A stretch of 64,000 nt of DNA from an uncultured Eubacteriales bacterium (GCA_934502885.1 CAKSUT010000003.1:62001-126000), one strand, 5' to 3'. Positions 15,573 through 23,885 are shown, counted from the stretch's first letter. Notes: generated by a model from the letters alone, not told the origin. Numbers and translations: made by a program.

Positions 15573-16460
15573 TCAGAACTTGAGTCCGTGCTTTCTCATT
15601 ATCTCAAACATCATCTTCTTCTTGTCCCCGTCCATTTCAGTGAGCGGCAGACGCAGGTAGTTGTCGCAGAAGCCGAGTGCGGACATCGCCGCCTTTACCG
15701 GAATCGGGTTTACCTCGCAGAAGAGAGCGTCGATTATATCGTGAAGCTCAAACTGAATCTTCGCCGCACCCTCGATATCTCCGGCAAAGAAACGCTTGAA
15801 AATTTCGCCCGTTCTCTTGGGGAGTACATTGGACACAACCGAGATAACGCCCTTACAGCCGATAGCCATGAGGGGAACTATCTGGTCGTCGTTTCCGGAA
15901 TACATGGTGAGATTGTCTCCGACAAGAGACATCGTTTCGACTATCTTCGAGATGTCGCCGTTTGCCTCCTTGAAGCCGACGATATTCTCGTGCTTTGAAA
16001 GCTCAAGGTAGGTCTTGGGGGCAATGTTTACACCCGTTCTCGAGGGAACGTTGTAGAGAATAAGGGGCTTTGTAGAGGCGTCCGCCATCTTGTTGTACGA
16101 CGCTACAAGTCCCTTTTGGGTAGCCTTGTTGTAGTAGGGAGTGACGGCGAGAAGAGCGTCGGCACCGAGTTCGCAAGCCGCCTTTGCAAGGCTCACGCCG
16201 TAAGCGGTGTCGTTGCTTCCCGTGCCTGCGATAACGGGTATTCTGCCGTTTACGCGCTCTACCGCGTATCTTATCGCGTCCTTATGCTCGGTGTCGTTGA
16301 GGGTTGCGGACTCACCGGTCGTTCCGCAGACGACTATCGCATCAACACCCTCATCTATCTGCCAGTCGATAAGCTTTCCCATCTTTTCATAATCGATGCC
16401 GCTTTCGTTGAGCGGTGTGATAAGAGCCGTAGCTACTCCCGTGAATACAAGTTTCTTCAT
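15573..16460 (-). CDS. dapA: 4-hydroxy-tetrahydrodipicolinate synthase
   Basis: 295 residues from the ATG at 16460; a longer in-frame start would sit inside the riboswitch terminator. (beta/alpha)8 aldolase with CGTTGESATLN, AGTGSNDT, VTPYYNKATQ, the catalytic tyrosine in YNVPSRTGVN and the Schiff-base lysine in GFKEANGD. It condenses pyruvate with aspartate semialdehyde, the committed step. First gene of the operon and directly controlled by the lysine riboswitch upstream. Confidence 0.97.
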   Translation of the reverse strand: MKKLVFTGVATALITPLNESGIDYEKMGKLIDWQIDEGVDAIVVCGTTGESATLNDTEHKDAIRYAVERVNGRIPVIAGTGSNDTAYGVSLAKAACELGADALLAVTPYYNKATQKGLVASYNKMADASTKPLILYNVPSRTGVNIAPKTYLELSKHENIVGFKEANGDISKIVETMSLVGDNLTMYSGNDDQIVPLMAIGCKGVISVVSNVLPKRTGEIFKRFFAGDIEGAAKIQFELHDIIDALFCEVNPIPVKAAMSALGFCDNYLRLPLTEMDGDKKKMMFEIMRKHGLKF

Positions 16461-16518
16461 AATGCTTTTCCTTTCCGAGGGTACCCTTGCGGCGCCCTCA
16501 TTTGCGTTTTTCCGACGC

Positions 16519-16762
16519 AAAAAAATAAAGCCGATATAATCGGCTATCCTGAAAATGATCCCCTATCGCAAAATAAACGGGACTTGCATTTATCAAGATA
16601 GCTCTCCGCGCAAAGCGACAGTCGTGCGAATCTTATTTCGCAAAACCGGCCGAACTTCCGACGCAGGAAATCCGCCTCGGCGTCCGCACCTTTCACCCCG
16701 ACTGTCCTGCGCCGGACATTATCGCCGAGAGTTACTGATTGCTAAACGCACCTCTATCATCG
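16519..16762 (-). promoter_or_regulatory. Lysine riboswitch (L-box) with terminator
   Basis: Minus-strand leader of about 240 nt before dapA. It begins with the L-box hallmark GATAGAGGTGCG (complement of 16747-16758), followed by CAGTAAC, GGGGTGAAAGGTGCGG, CGCCGAGG and the 3' element CTGTCGC. The expression platform is a short hairpin AGCCGAT/ATCGGCT (16529-16545) followed by T-rich sequence (16519-16528). Lysine binding should cause early termination of dapA-dapB-dapF-dapL-lysA. A further small hairpin (16501-16522) lies between it and dapA. Confidence 0.88.
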
Positions 16763-16768
16763 TATTCT

Positions 16769-16797
16769 ATTTTACCATACCATTATTCCGTTGTCAA
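16769..16797 (-). promoter_or_regulatory. Promoter of the lysine operon
   Basis: Minus-strand TTGACA (16792-16797), 17-bp spacer, TAAAAT (16769-16774), placing the start at about 16762, just before the L-box. Confidence 0.8.
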
Positions 16798-16852
16798 GTG
16801 CGGCGTGAATCTGTTCACTTATATTTTACATTATGGCGCATTTCGCAGTCTG

Positions 16853-17641
16853 TCAGTCCTTCAAACCGCCGTGCGCTTCTCTTTTCAGGCTCTCGATGAA
16901 TCTGTTTGCCTTTGCAAGGACGGTTCTGTCGTGGGAGTAACCGAGTATTTTCATCCCCTCGGCAAAGCTCACGAGTATGTACTCCGAAATTTCCATGATG
17001 TTCATTCTGATATCGCTTTTCTTAAACGGTGCGACAAAGTAAACCGCCGTTTTCTTAACGAAAGAATTGACTGAGTAATTGTACGCCTCCGAGAAGCCTT
17101 CGATTATATCCGTCTTGACTCCTGTTTCCTCGTACATTTCCCTTATCGCCGTTTCACGCTCGGTCTCTCCGTACTCCATGTGACCTTTCGGAAAACCTAT
17201 GTGTCCCGACATATTCTTTATAAGTATAAACTTTCTCTCGCCGTCCTCTTCAGAGAACATAACCGCTCCGCAGCTTTTTTCGTAAAGGCACACATACATC
17301 GGATTCTTCACTTTGACAAAGCGCGAAACGAGAGTGCGTATTCCCGGTTCGTAGAACACCGCGCCCGGCGGCGACACAATCCATATGTCCCTTCTGTCGT
17401 CTCTCGACCGTATAACGGCGATTATATGTCCCGTAAACTCCGCAAGAGCCTGCTCGACTCCTATAACTATCGCCTGACGTTCGATTCTGCCGTCGGTAAG
17501 ACCGATATATCCGCAGTTCACGGCATGCCGCTTTCCGTCCTCGCCTCTGACGGCGTAGGTGCGGTCAACCGTGACGGTGACGCTCTTGCCGATTATAAAT
17601 CTTATGCTTTTGTTTCCTCCGGGTCTGTTCAGTGACGTCAT
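16853..17641 (-). CDS. Pyrophosphatase-like domain fused to NUDIX hydrolase
   Basis: 262 residues. The C-terminal part (~115-255) is a NUDIX hydrolase with a complete box: G153-x5-E159-x7-R167-E168-x2-E171-E172-x-G174. Residues ~15-95 resemble the beta-barrel of family I inorganic pyrophosphatase (VTVDRTYA, VNCGYIG, AIVIGVEQALAEFTGHIIAVI, then RDDRRDIWIV), but the usual metal acidic triad is largely missing (for example GDGEE-type residues read DGRIE). NUDIX enzymes cleave X-linked nucleoside diphosphates; the fused barrel may bind phosphate or metal. Substrate unknown. Own promoter and ribosome site GAGAGGG. Confidence 0.85.
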   Translation of the reverse strand: MTSLNRPGGNKSIRFIIGKSVTVTVDRTYAVRGEDGKRHAVNCGYIGLTDGRIERQAIVIGVEQALAEFTGHIIAVIRSRDDRRDIWIVSPPGAVFYEPGIRTLVSRFVKVKNPMYVCLYEKSCGAVMFSEEDGERKFILIKNMSGHIGFPKGHMEYGETERETAIREMYEETGVKTDIIEGFSEAYNYSVNSFVKKTAVYFVAPFKKSDIRMNIMEISEYILVSFAEGMKILGYSHDRTVLAKANRFIESLKREAHGGLKD

Positions 17642-17740
17642 CTTACCCTCTCTAACCTAACGTTTGCTTTTTTGTTCGTATATTCTCATAAACCAAGTAT
17701 CTACTTTACAGCAAACCATAATCCTTAATCATTATAGCAC

Positions 17741-17769
17741 ATAACGGGTTTCATTGCAATAGATTTTCC
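17741..17769 (-). promoter_or_regulatory. Promoter of the NUDIX fusion gene
   Basis: Minus-strand TTGCAA (17764-17769), 17-bp spacer, TATAAT (17741-17746); leader about 90 nt. Confidence 0.7.
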
Positions 17770-17852
17770 GATTATTTAAACTTTTAGGCACTTTATGTTT
17801 GCAAAATTGTAAAATAACTTCACCGCGGCAGGACTCCGCACGCAGAAAAACC

Positions 17853-18494
17853 TTACTGTATAATCTCGCCGTGTACCTTCGGCAGACTCCACCTGAAGTG
17901 AGCGGCGCAGATTCGGATAATAAAAACAAAAGCGGAGCTTACAAGTATGCTGCTCTCGTGACCGATCACATTCCAGAGATAATAACAGAGAAAAGCTCCG
18001 GCAATGGCGGCGCAGGCGTATATGTGCTTTACAAAAATGTAAGGTCTCTCGCCGGCAAAAAGGTCTCTCAGCACACCGCCGCCGACAGCCGGGAGCACCG
18101 CCGCGAATATCACAAGGTAGAGATTGTCGTCGAATCCCATTTCAAGCACCGTCCGCACGCCGCACGCCGAAAAAATCCCGAGTCCGGCGGAGTCGGTCAC
18201 GAGCATGAGGATATCGCAGACTCTGCGTCTCGTGACTATCGCATAGCGCACGCCGGGAAGAAAAACGATAATCGCCGTCGCCACGGCAACAAGCGAGGTA
18301 AACGGGTCATACAGTGCCGACGGCGGCGTGTGTCCGAGCATTATGTCGCGGAACATTCCTCCTCCGATAACCGTCGTCACCGCAAGCACTATCGTTCCGA
18401 AAATGTCCATGTCGTTCCTTATCGCCTTAGCGGCACCCGATATTGCAAAAGCAACCACACCGAGTATTTCCACATATTCTATAAGAATCTCCAT
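17853..18494 (-). CDS. TRIC-type (UPF0126) cation channel-like membrane protein
   Basis: 213 residues with about seven membrane segments in two repeated units. The UPF0126/YicG-type motifs are seen twice: AFAISGAAKAIR with GGGMFRDIMLGHTPP, and TDSAGLGIFS with GGGVLRDLFAGERPYIF. Bacterial relatives form trimeric K+/Na+-permeable channels, although some were first predicted to transport glycine. It lies 33 bp behind the dipeptidase gene, so co-transcription is likely. Confidence 0.85.
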   Translation of the reverse strand: MEILIEYVEILGVVAFAISGAAKAIRNDMDIFGTIVLAVTTVIGGGMFRDIMLGHTPPSALYDPFTSLVAVATAIIVFLPGVRYAIVTRRRVCDILMLVTDSAGLGIFSACGVRTVLEMGFDDNLYLVIFAAVLPAVGGGVLRDLFAGERPYIFVKHIYACAAIAGAFLCYYLWNVIGHESSILVSSAFVFIIRICAAHFRWSLPKVHGEIIQ

Positions 18495-18527
18495 ATACTT
18501 CTCCTTTACCGAAGAAATTGCGCCGCA

Positions 18528-19994
18528 TCAGTCGGAATACAATATTCCGTCGCACTCAGTTATCATCATAGCGGCAACGCTTATCGCTTCGAGAAAAGCA
18601 TCTACCGGAAGTTTTTCATCCGGCTGATGCGCACCGCCGTGACCTTGCGGCATCGTAAACGCGGTATCGTCCGCATATCCGGCGACAGTTCCCACACTGA
18701 AAGCAACACTTCCCGCCGGGCAGAGCTTTCGCGCATAAGTGCCGCCGCTGCAATAAAACGCCTTGTCCGCACAGGACTTACCCGTAAAATTCTCCGCACA
18801 CTCACCGTAAACCCTCTCAAGAGCTTTTGCAAATGCATTGTCCTTTGCTATTTCAAAGCCGTCTGTTCCACTCTCATCGCAAATCTCAAAGCCGTGCAGG
18901 TCCGCAGAGCGGCGTATTTCTTCCATGAGCTTTTCTCCGTCAAGCGAAACCCCGAAGCGCACATCAAACGAAAGCGACGGTCTGCCGTCCGAAAGAGAGC
19001 ATATGCCGTTGACGCAGGTGAGGCGTCCGAAAGATGGGTCGTCATGACCGACGCCGAAGCCCTCGCCGTAGAATCTGCCCGTGAGTCCTGCGATTTCGGA
19101 GAGAATTTGCCTGTCGTTCTCGCACAACGACTTACAGTTACTGAATGCGTCGGAAAACACGAAAGCCGCATTTACGCCGCCCTCGGGGAAACCGGCGTGC
19201 TTGGAAAGCCCGTGCGCCGTCACGCATATGTATTCGCCGTCCGACGAAACCTCAAGTCTGCCGCCAGACTCGCATATTCCGAGTGCTTCACGGTACAGAG
19301 TCTCGGAATATCTCATTTTTACGTTCAATTCACCCAACACTATATTGAATGCGGAGCCGCCGTCAAATGAAACAATATCGGAAAACGCACTCTTGCCGAC
19401 GGCGCGGAACCTTTTCATGCTTCTCTCGCCGATGCTTACGGGAAAATCTCCGTCGTGGATAATCGAAACATCGGGGAGCGCATTTTCTTTTACGTATTTT
19501 TCGATGTCCGCCATGCCGCTCTCCTCGTTTGTTCCGAGGAAGACCTCAATGCAGCTCTTTATTTCGACGCCGAGGTCACGGAGCATTTTGACGGCGTACA
19601 GCGACAGAACCGCACCCGATTTGTTGTCCTCTACTCCCCTGCCTACAAGACAGCCGTGCGTGCGCTTCGGCTCAAAGGGATTGTCGGCGTACAGCCACTC
19701 GCCGTCAGGCGGAACAACGTCAAGATGAGCGAAAAGTCCTATTTTCTTATCCGTACCGTCAACCGAAGCGACAGCGTAGCTCTTGTCACCGGAAATGACT
19801 GTTCGGAAGCCGTTTTTCTCATACAGCTTTACCGCCGCCTCGAGGCACTCCGAGCATTTGCGCCCGAAAGGTGCGCCGTCTTCCGCTTCTCCCATCACGG
19901 ACGGTATACGCACAAGCGTACAGAGGTCGCTCAATATCCCATATTTGTGTGATGCGACGTAGGCTCTCATTTTTTCGGCAAGTGTTTTATCCAT
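18528..19994 (-). CDS. M20-family dipeptidase (PepV-like)
   Basis: 488 residues from the ATG at 19994 (ribosome site AAAGGATGA; the longer frame upstream would overlap the promoter). Two-zinc M20 motifs: FAHLDVVPPDGEW, GRGVEDNKSGAV, the catalytic glutamate pair in GTNEESGM, and HDGDFPVS. The dimerisation lid lies roughly at 200-370 and GGTYARKLC gives a late metal-binding segment, as in PepV. These cytosolic enzymes release amino acids from dipeptides including beta-Ala-His. First gene of a probable two-gene operon with the TRIC-type channel. Confidence 0.88.
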   Translation of the reverse strand: MDKTLAEKMRAYVASHKYGILSDLCTLVRIPSVMGEAEDGAPFGRKCSECLEAAVKLYEKNGFRTVISGDKSYAVASVDGTDKKIGLFAHLDVVPPDGEWLYADNPFEPKRTHGCLVGRGVEDNKSGAVLSLYAVKMLRDLGVEIKSCIEVFLGTNEESGMADIEKYVKENALPDVSIIHDGDFPVSIGERSMKRFRAVGKSAFSDIVSFDGGSAFNIVLGELNVKMRYSETLYREALGICESGGRLEVSSDGEYICVTAHGLSKHAGFPEGGVNAAFVFSDAFSNCKSLCENDRQILSEIAGLTGRFYGEGFGVGHDDPSFGRLTCVNGICSLSDGRPSLSFDVRFGVSLDGEKLMEEIRRSADLHGFEICDESGTDGFEIAKDNAFAKALERVYGECAENFTGKSCADKAFYCSGGTYARKLCPAGSVAFSVGTVAGYADDTAFTMPQGHGGAHQPDEKLPVDAFLEAISVAAMMITECDGILYSD

Positions 19995-20073
19995 ATGTCC
20001 GTCATCCTTTCGTTTTCGGCTTGACGCTTTGACGCAAAAATTCATCTGCACGCCGCAAAACCGATTTTTGTAT

Positions 20074-20102
20074 ATTATATATCTTGCGGAGTTTTTTGTC
20101 AA
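20074..20102 (-). promoter_or_regulatory. Promoter of the PepV-TRIC operon
   Basis: Minus-strand TTGACA (20097-20102), 17-bp spacer, TATAAT (20074-20079). Confidence 0.8.
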
Positions 20103-20203
20103 TAGGTGCGGGCAAAGTTTGTGAAAACAGCTGCAGCAGTGTCAAAACGCCAAACGAGGCATTCGCCATGAGTAAACAAAATGTAAAAATTGCCGTCGTT
20201 TCC

Positions 20204-20232
20204 TTGACAAAGCGGTGCCGATATAGTAAAAT
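20204..20232 (+). promoter_or_regulatory. Promoter of tRNA-Gln
   Basis: TTGACA (20204-20209), 17-bp spacer, TAAAAT (20227-20232), about 40 bp before the mature tRNA. Confidence 0.75.
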
Positions 20233-20272
20233 TAGGTGTTGTGAACGCCAGTGTTCACTCAAAACTTAATAT

Positions 20273-20348
20273 TGGGACGTCGCCAAGCGGTAAGGCAACG
20301 GACTTTGACTCCGTCATCACGCCGGTTCGAATCCGGCCGTCCCAGCCA
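20273..20348 (+). tRNA. tRNA-Gln (anticodon UUG)
   Basis: 76 nt with an encoded CCA. The 7-bp acceptor stem is TGGGACG with CGTCCCA, the anticodon loop is CTTTGAC (TTG in the centre), and the T arm carries GGTTCGAATCC. A 5' U in the acceptor is usual for bacterial tRNA-Gln. Confidence 0.95.
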
Positions 20349-20390
20349 AAACAATATTATCCGAACCCCTCGTGTTTGTGATATCGACCG

Positions 20391-20427
20391 AGTTCCCGTG
20401 CATAAGTGTGGGAATTTGTCTTTTTTA
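20391..20427 (+). terminator. Likely terminator of tRNA-Gln
   Basis: 7-bp stem AGTTCCC with GGGAATT around a 12-nt loop, followed by TTGTCTTTTTT. Confidence 0.5.
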
Positions 20428-20525
20428 TTGCAAAAAGGATGAACATCGAACAAAGACCTTTGCCGCCCGGTTAAGCTTGCAGTACGGAATGTCCCCATAC
20501 TTTCCGAACCTCTCAGGGCTTCCCC

Positions 20526-21006
20526 TCACACATTATTCTTTCTGTACCGCATCGGCGACAGTCCGAACCGCTTTTTAAAGGCGTTTCTGAAATATTTCCG
20601 AAATAGTAGAGGTTTCGTAACCGCACATTTCAGCCGCCCGGCTTACGGTGAGGTTGCTGTCAAAGAGCAGGTGCGACGCCGTGTCGAGTCTGAAAGCGTT
20701 TATATACTCGATAGGCGTGACACCGGTTTCGCGTTTGAACTTCATGAGAAATCACGTATGCGTCATAAAAACGCTGTCGGCAAAGCTCTTAACCGATATT
20801 TTCTTGCGGTAATTGCTTCTCACATAGTTGATAAACGCCGAAATATTCTCCGAGTATCTGCTTTCCGAAAGTCTGCGTTCCTCTTTATACTGCACGCACA
20901 GGTCGGTGAAAAAATAACGGCACAATTCACCGTTTTTTTCGGTTATCGATTTATACAAAAGCTCAACCGTGCCGTTTTTTCTGAAGCTGTCCTTATAATC
21001 CATCAT
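20526..21006 (-). pseudogene. AraC-family regulator remnant (5'-truncated, stop and frameshift)
   Basis: The minus strand encodes the two helix-turn-helix units of an AraC regulator but in pieces. From 21006 the frame gives SVKSFADSVFMTHT, then an in-frame TGA (20752-20754), then LMKFKRETGVTPIEYINAFR and VSRAAEMCGYE. A frameshift follows, after which the other frame gives NAFKKRFGLSPMRYRKNNV and a TGA at 20526-20528. The N-terminal ligand-binding half is missing. It stops abruptly at about 21006 beside the remnant of a divergent oxidoreductase gene, which indicates a deletion across the two 5' ends. Confidence 0.85.
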
Positions 21007-21009
21007 TCC

Positions 21010-21273
21010 GCTTTGCCACTCGAGACCTACGACATACCGTACAGGTGCATTGTGCCGCTAAAAAACCTCAGCCTCTACACCGCCGGTCGGTGCATCAGCG
21101 GAACGCACAGGGCGCACACCTCGTACAGAGTCATGAACACGGCGATGAATCTCGGTGAAGCGGCAAGCGTTGCGGCGGCACTCTGTGTAAAGAACGGCAC
21201 GGACAACAAGTCGCTCGACTACAGAAAGATCCAAAACGCTCTCGCGGAGCGCGGTATAGATTTGTTTGATTGA
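21010..21273 (+). pseudogene. 3' remnant of an FAD-dependent oxidoreductase gene
   Basis: Only the last ~85 codons remain: YDIPYRCIVPLKNLSLYTAG, RCISGTHRAHTSYRV, then MNLGEAASVAAALCV and a TGA at 21273. This is the conserved C-terminus of the FAD-dependent oxidoreductase family (PF12831-like), whose members are normally 450 or more residues long. No start or FAD-binding N-terminus is present upstream; the sequence there belongs to the AraC remnant on the other strand. The gene's own terminator is still in place just downstream. Confidence 0.85.
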
Positions 21274-21286
21274 GGTATACAAAAGG

Positions 21287-21320
21287 AACAGCCCTCGGTG
21301 GAAAGCCGGGGGCTGTTTTT
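21287..21320 (+). terminator. Terminator of the lost oxidoreductase gene
   Basis: 12-bp stem AACAGCCCTCGG (21287-21298) with 21306-21317, one T-G pair, 7-nt loop, followed by TTTTT. Confidence 0.85.
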
Positions 21321-21365
21321 CGTGATTTGTTCCTTTCGTTGTGCGTAATGCCGTCGGCATATGTT

Positions 21366-21617
21366 TCAGTCGCTTTCCTCGTCAAAGAGCTTTTCCATGG
21401 GGACGCCGAGAATTTTCGATATGGCAAAAATCTCCCTGTCGGTCGCACTGCGCACCTGTCCCTCCAATTTTGAGTAGCTTGTCGGATTCATATCGCAACC
21501 CATGACCTGGATCTGCGCAATGAAATCCTTCTGCTTGAGTCCCTTCTCTTTTCTCAGCCTTTCAATGTTTCGCCCCACAAGGTTTTTGTCGCCGTATTGC
21601 TTTTTTCTTGTTTTCAT
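21366..21617 (-). CDS. Small XRE/Cro-family DNA-binding regulator
   Basis: 83 residues that are nearly all helix-turn-helix: GRNIERLRKEKGLKQKDFIA, then YSKLEGQVRSATDREIFAISK and LGVPMEKLF. There is no effector domain. The Shine-Dalgarno AAAAGGA is part of a 15-bp palindrome-like site shared with the opposite promoter, so autoregulation is likely. It is divergent from the SLH-protease gene, with 119 bp between the starts. Likely a repressor of that gene. Confidence 0.9.
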   Translation of the reverse strand: MKTRKKQYGDKNLVGRNIERLRKEKGLKQKDFIAQIQVMGCDMNPTSYSKLEGQVRSATDREIFAISKILGVPMEKLFDEESD

Positions 21618-21626
21618 ACGTTTATT

Positions 21627-21641
21627 ATTCCTTTTTAGAAT
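21627..21641. promoter_or_regulatory. Candidate XRE operator 1
   Basis: ATTCC-N5-AGAAT, one mismatch from ATTCC-N5-GGAAT; covers the ribosome site of the XRE gene. Confidence 0.5.
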
Positions 21642-21668
21642 TATTTTTAATTATATTCTCAAAAAAGC

Positions 21669-21697
21669 TTGACAAAATTCCAAATTGGAATTATAAT
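21669..21697 (+). promoter_or_regulatory. Promoter of the SLH-protease gene
   Basis: Perfect TTGACA (21669-21674) and TATAAT (21692-21697) with 17-bp spacer. Most of the spacer is a palindrome. Confidence 0.85.
21677..21691. promoter_or_regulatory. Candidate XRE operator 2 (between -35 and -10)
   Basis: Exact ATTCC-N5-GGAAT; extended arms AATTCCAA and TTGGAATT. Its position would block polymerase. Confidence 0.65.
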
Positions 21698-21705
21698 ATA
21701 ATAAA

Positions 21706-21720
21706 ATTTCGTATCGGAAT
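21706..21720. promoter_or_regulatory. Candidate XRE operator 3 (at the transcription start)
   Basis: ATTTC-N5-GGAAT, one mismatch from site 2, just past the expected start point. Confidence 0.5.
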
Positions 21721-21736
21721 AAAAAGGAGACAAAGT

Positions 21737-23824
21737 ATGAAACGATTTGTATCAATGCTACTTGCTGTTATTATCTGTGTATCATGCATTTCTTTTGAGG
21801 CAACAGCAAGACGTGATCTCACAAAAGAAGAAATACTCGCAGGTGAATTGAAAGATCTCGGGCTTTTCAAGGGTGTGTCTGATACAGATTTTGCACTTGG
21901 CAGAGCACCATCACGAATTGAGGCAGTTATAATGCTCATTCGCGTACTCGGCAAAGAAAAAGAGGTCTCGGGAAGCACATGGCGTCACCCATTCACCGAC
22001 GTACCGGAATGGGCAAACAATTATATCGGTTACGCTTACTCAAAAGGACTTACAAACGGAAGTTCTACTTCACGATTCGGTTCCGGAGACGCAAGTGCGG
22101 CTATGTACATGACTTTTATGCTTCGGGCACTCGGTTATTCTGATACAAACGGGGCAGATTTTACATGGAATGACCCATTTACTCTTGCACAAGCTGTGGG
22201 TATATATCCGGACGGCGTTAATATCAAGAAGTTCTGGCGTGCCGATGTAGTTCTCATCTCCCATGCCGCTTTGTCGGCATACGTCAAGGGCGCAAACGCG
22301 ACACTTGCAAGAAAACTGATATCCGACGGCGTTTTCACAAGCGATGACTTCGAGAAATACTATAAGGTTCACGATGTAAGCACAATTGAAACCGTAACCG
22401 GCGATGAGCTGACACCGGAACAACTCTATGAACTGTGTTCTCCGTCGGTATTCTACATTGAAGTTTACGACACAAAAGGCAACCCTTTTGCCTCGGGAAG
22501 CGGATTCTTCATCGACAGCAACGGAACAGCGGTAACAAATTACCATGTTATTGACGAAGCACAATCGGCAACGGCAATAATACCGGACACCGGCAAAAAG
22601 TTTGACATTGTCGGCGTTTACGATTACAGCGTTGAAAACGACTGGGCGGTCATAAAAGTTAACTGCACGGGAAACAGTTATCTCACTCTCGACGACGGTT
22701 CAACTGTTGTCGGTGCGGCAACCGTATATGCAATAGGAAGTCCGCAGGGGCTTCAAAATACTATATCAACCGGCATAATTTCGACACCTGAAAGGGTCAT
22801 GGACGGTGTCACGTACATTCAGACAACTGCGGCAATTTCTCACGGCAGTAGCGGTGGCGCTCTTCTAAACAAGTACGGAGAAGTCATCGGTATAACCTCA
22901 GCAAGCGTAGAATCCGGTCAAAACCTCAATTTTGCTTTGCCCATATCGTGCATAGACGGTTGCAAAAAAGATGAGGCAACGCCTCTCAATGTTATAAACA
23001 AGCCAAACATCCGCTATATTCTGAGCACTCAAAGTGTAAGTGTTTCCGTCGGCGAAACACAGTACATTACACTCGACCTTGAAACGAAAGGCGTTCACGG
23101 CGAAACATACAGTATTTCAAGTGAAAATACAAGCATCGCTCAGGTAGGCTGGACGGACATTAACGATAACGAGCTTCCTTGGAGCATCACAATTGTCGGT
23201 GAGTCGCCCGGAACAACATTTCTCAACATAACAAACGACTTCAACGGTCAGTATGCGAGGGTGCAGATCGTCGTGACGGGTAGCACCGCTCCGTCGTACT
23301 CAGGCGGAAATTCATACACGAGCAGAAGCTCATATACAATCGCATATTTAAAAGAGTGGCTTAAGAAAAACGGAGTATATAATAACGGCATATATGAAGT
23401 TTGCATTTACTCAAGCGAGAAATATGGTCTTAATTATGTTGCGTTATGTTTTGACGTTGTAGATGATTGGCTATATGTCTCTGATATATCATATGGAAAA
23501 TCCGATGACTATGTTTATATAGACAAATTATTCCTTTTAGAAGACACAAAAAGTTATGTTTATAGCTCAGCATTTTATTCTAATTCAAGCCTCAAAACTC
23601 CAGATGCCTCAGCATTTTTTGATGTATATCCCTCACTCTATACTGAAGACAGTCCCATTATCGCAAACTATTATAAAGGTCCTGAAGGTTTTAAAAACTC
23701 ATTTACGGTTTATAGTAGAGATGGTTTAAATTACTTGCTTGCTTATCTTTCAGGCTATCACAAATACAATATTGGCGGCATAACCCTCGCCGATCTCGGC
23801 TTTACATCATTCACATTCCAGTAA
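21737..23824 (+). CDS. Secreted SLH-domain trypsin-like (HtrA-type) serine protease
   Basis: 695 residues from the ATG at 21737 (ribosome site AAGGAGA). Residues 1-24 form a signal peptide ending EATA. Residues ~35-205 carry SLH-like repeats (LGLFKGVSDTDFALGRAPSR, FTDVPEWANNYIGYAYSKGL) that can anchor to cell-wall polymer. Residues ~225-450 form an S1C protease with H270 (TNYHV), D302 (ENDWAVIKV) and S372 in GSSGG; no PDZ domain follows. Residues ~470-560 look like an Ig-like (BIG2-type) module, and the last ~130 residues are an unknown, noticeably AT-rich, Tyr/Ser-rich domain. Likely a surface protease controlled by the divergent XRE protein. Confidence 0.88.
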   Translation: MKRFVSMLLAVIICVSCISFEATARRDLTKEEILAGELKDLGLFKGVSDTDFALGRAPSRIEAVIMLIRVLGKEKEVSGSTWRHPFTDVPEWANNYIGYAYSKGLTNGSSTSRFGSGDASAAMYMTFMLRALGYSDTNGADFTWNDPFTLAQAVGIYPDGVNIKKFWRADVVLISHAALSAYVKGANATLARKLISDGVFTSDDFEKYYKVHDVSTIETVTGDELTPEQLYELCSPSVFYIEVYDTKGNPFASGSGFFIDSNGTAVTNYHVIDEAQSATAIIPDTGKKFDIVGVYDYSVENDWAVIKVNCTGNSYLTLDDGSTVVGAATVYAIGSPQGLQNTISTGIISTPERVMDGVTYIQTTAAISHGSSGGALLNKYGEVIGITSASVESGQNLNFALPISCIDGCKKDEATPLNVINKPNIRYILSTQSVSVSVGETQYITLDLETKGVHGETYSISSENTSIAQVGWTDINDNELPWSITIVGESPGTTFLNITNDFNGQYARVQIVVTGSTAPSYSGGNSYTSRSSYTIAYLKEWLKKNGVYNNGIYEVCIYSSEKYGLNYVALCFDVVDDWLYVSDISYGKSDDYVYIDKLFLLEDTKSYVYSSAFYSNSSLKTPDASAFFDVYPSLYTEDSPIIANYYKGPEGFKNSFTVYSRDGLNYLLAYLSGYHKYNIGGITLADLGFTSFTFQ

Positions 23825-23837
23825 TCAACAAAAAAGC

Positions 23838-23875
23838 AACCGACCTTCAGCACACACCGAAGGTCGGTTATATTT
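23838..23875 (+). terminator. Terminator of the SLH-protease gene
   Basis: 11-bp perfect stem (23838-23848 with 23859-23869), 10-nt loop, then TATATTTT. It may also serve the opposing lipoprotein gene. Confidence 0.8.
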
Positions 23876-23885
23876 TGTGCAAGCA

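Noticed and set aside
20103..20203. Small gene between the PepV promoter and tRNA-Gln promoter
   Set aside because: No frame has both a ribosome site and sensible length; it appears to be plain intergenic DNA.
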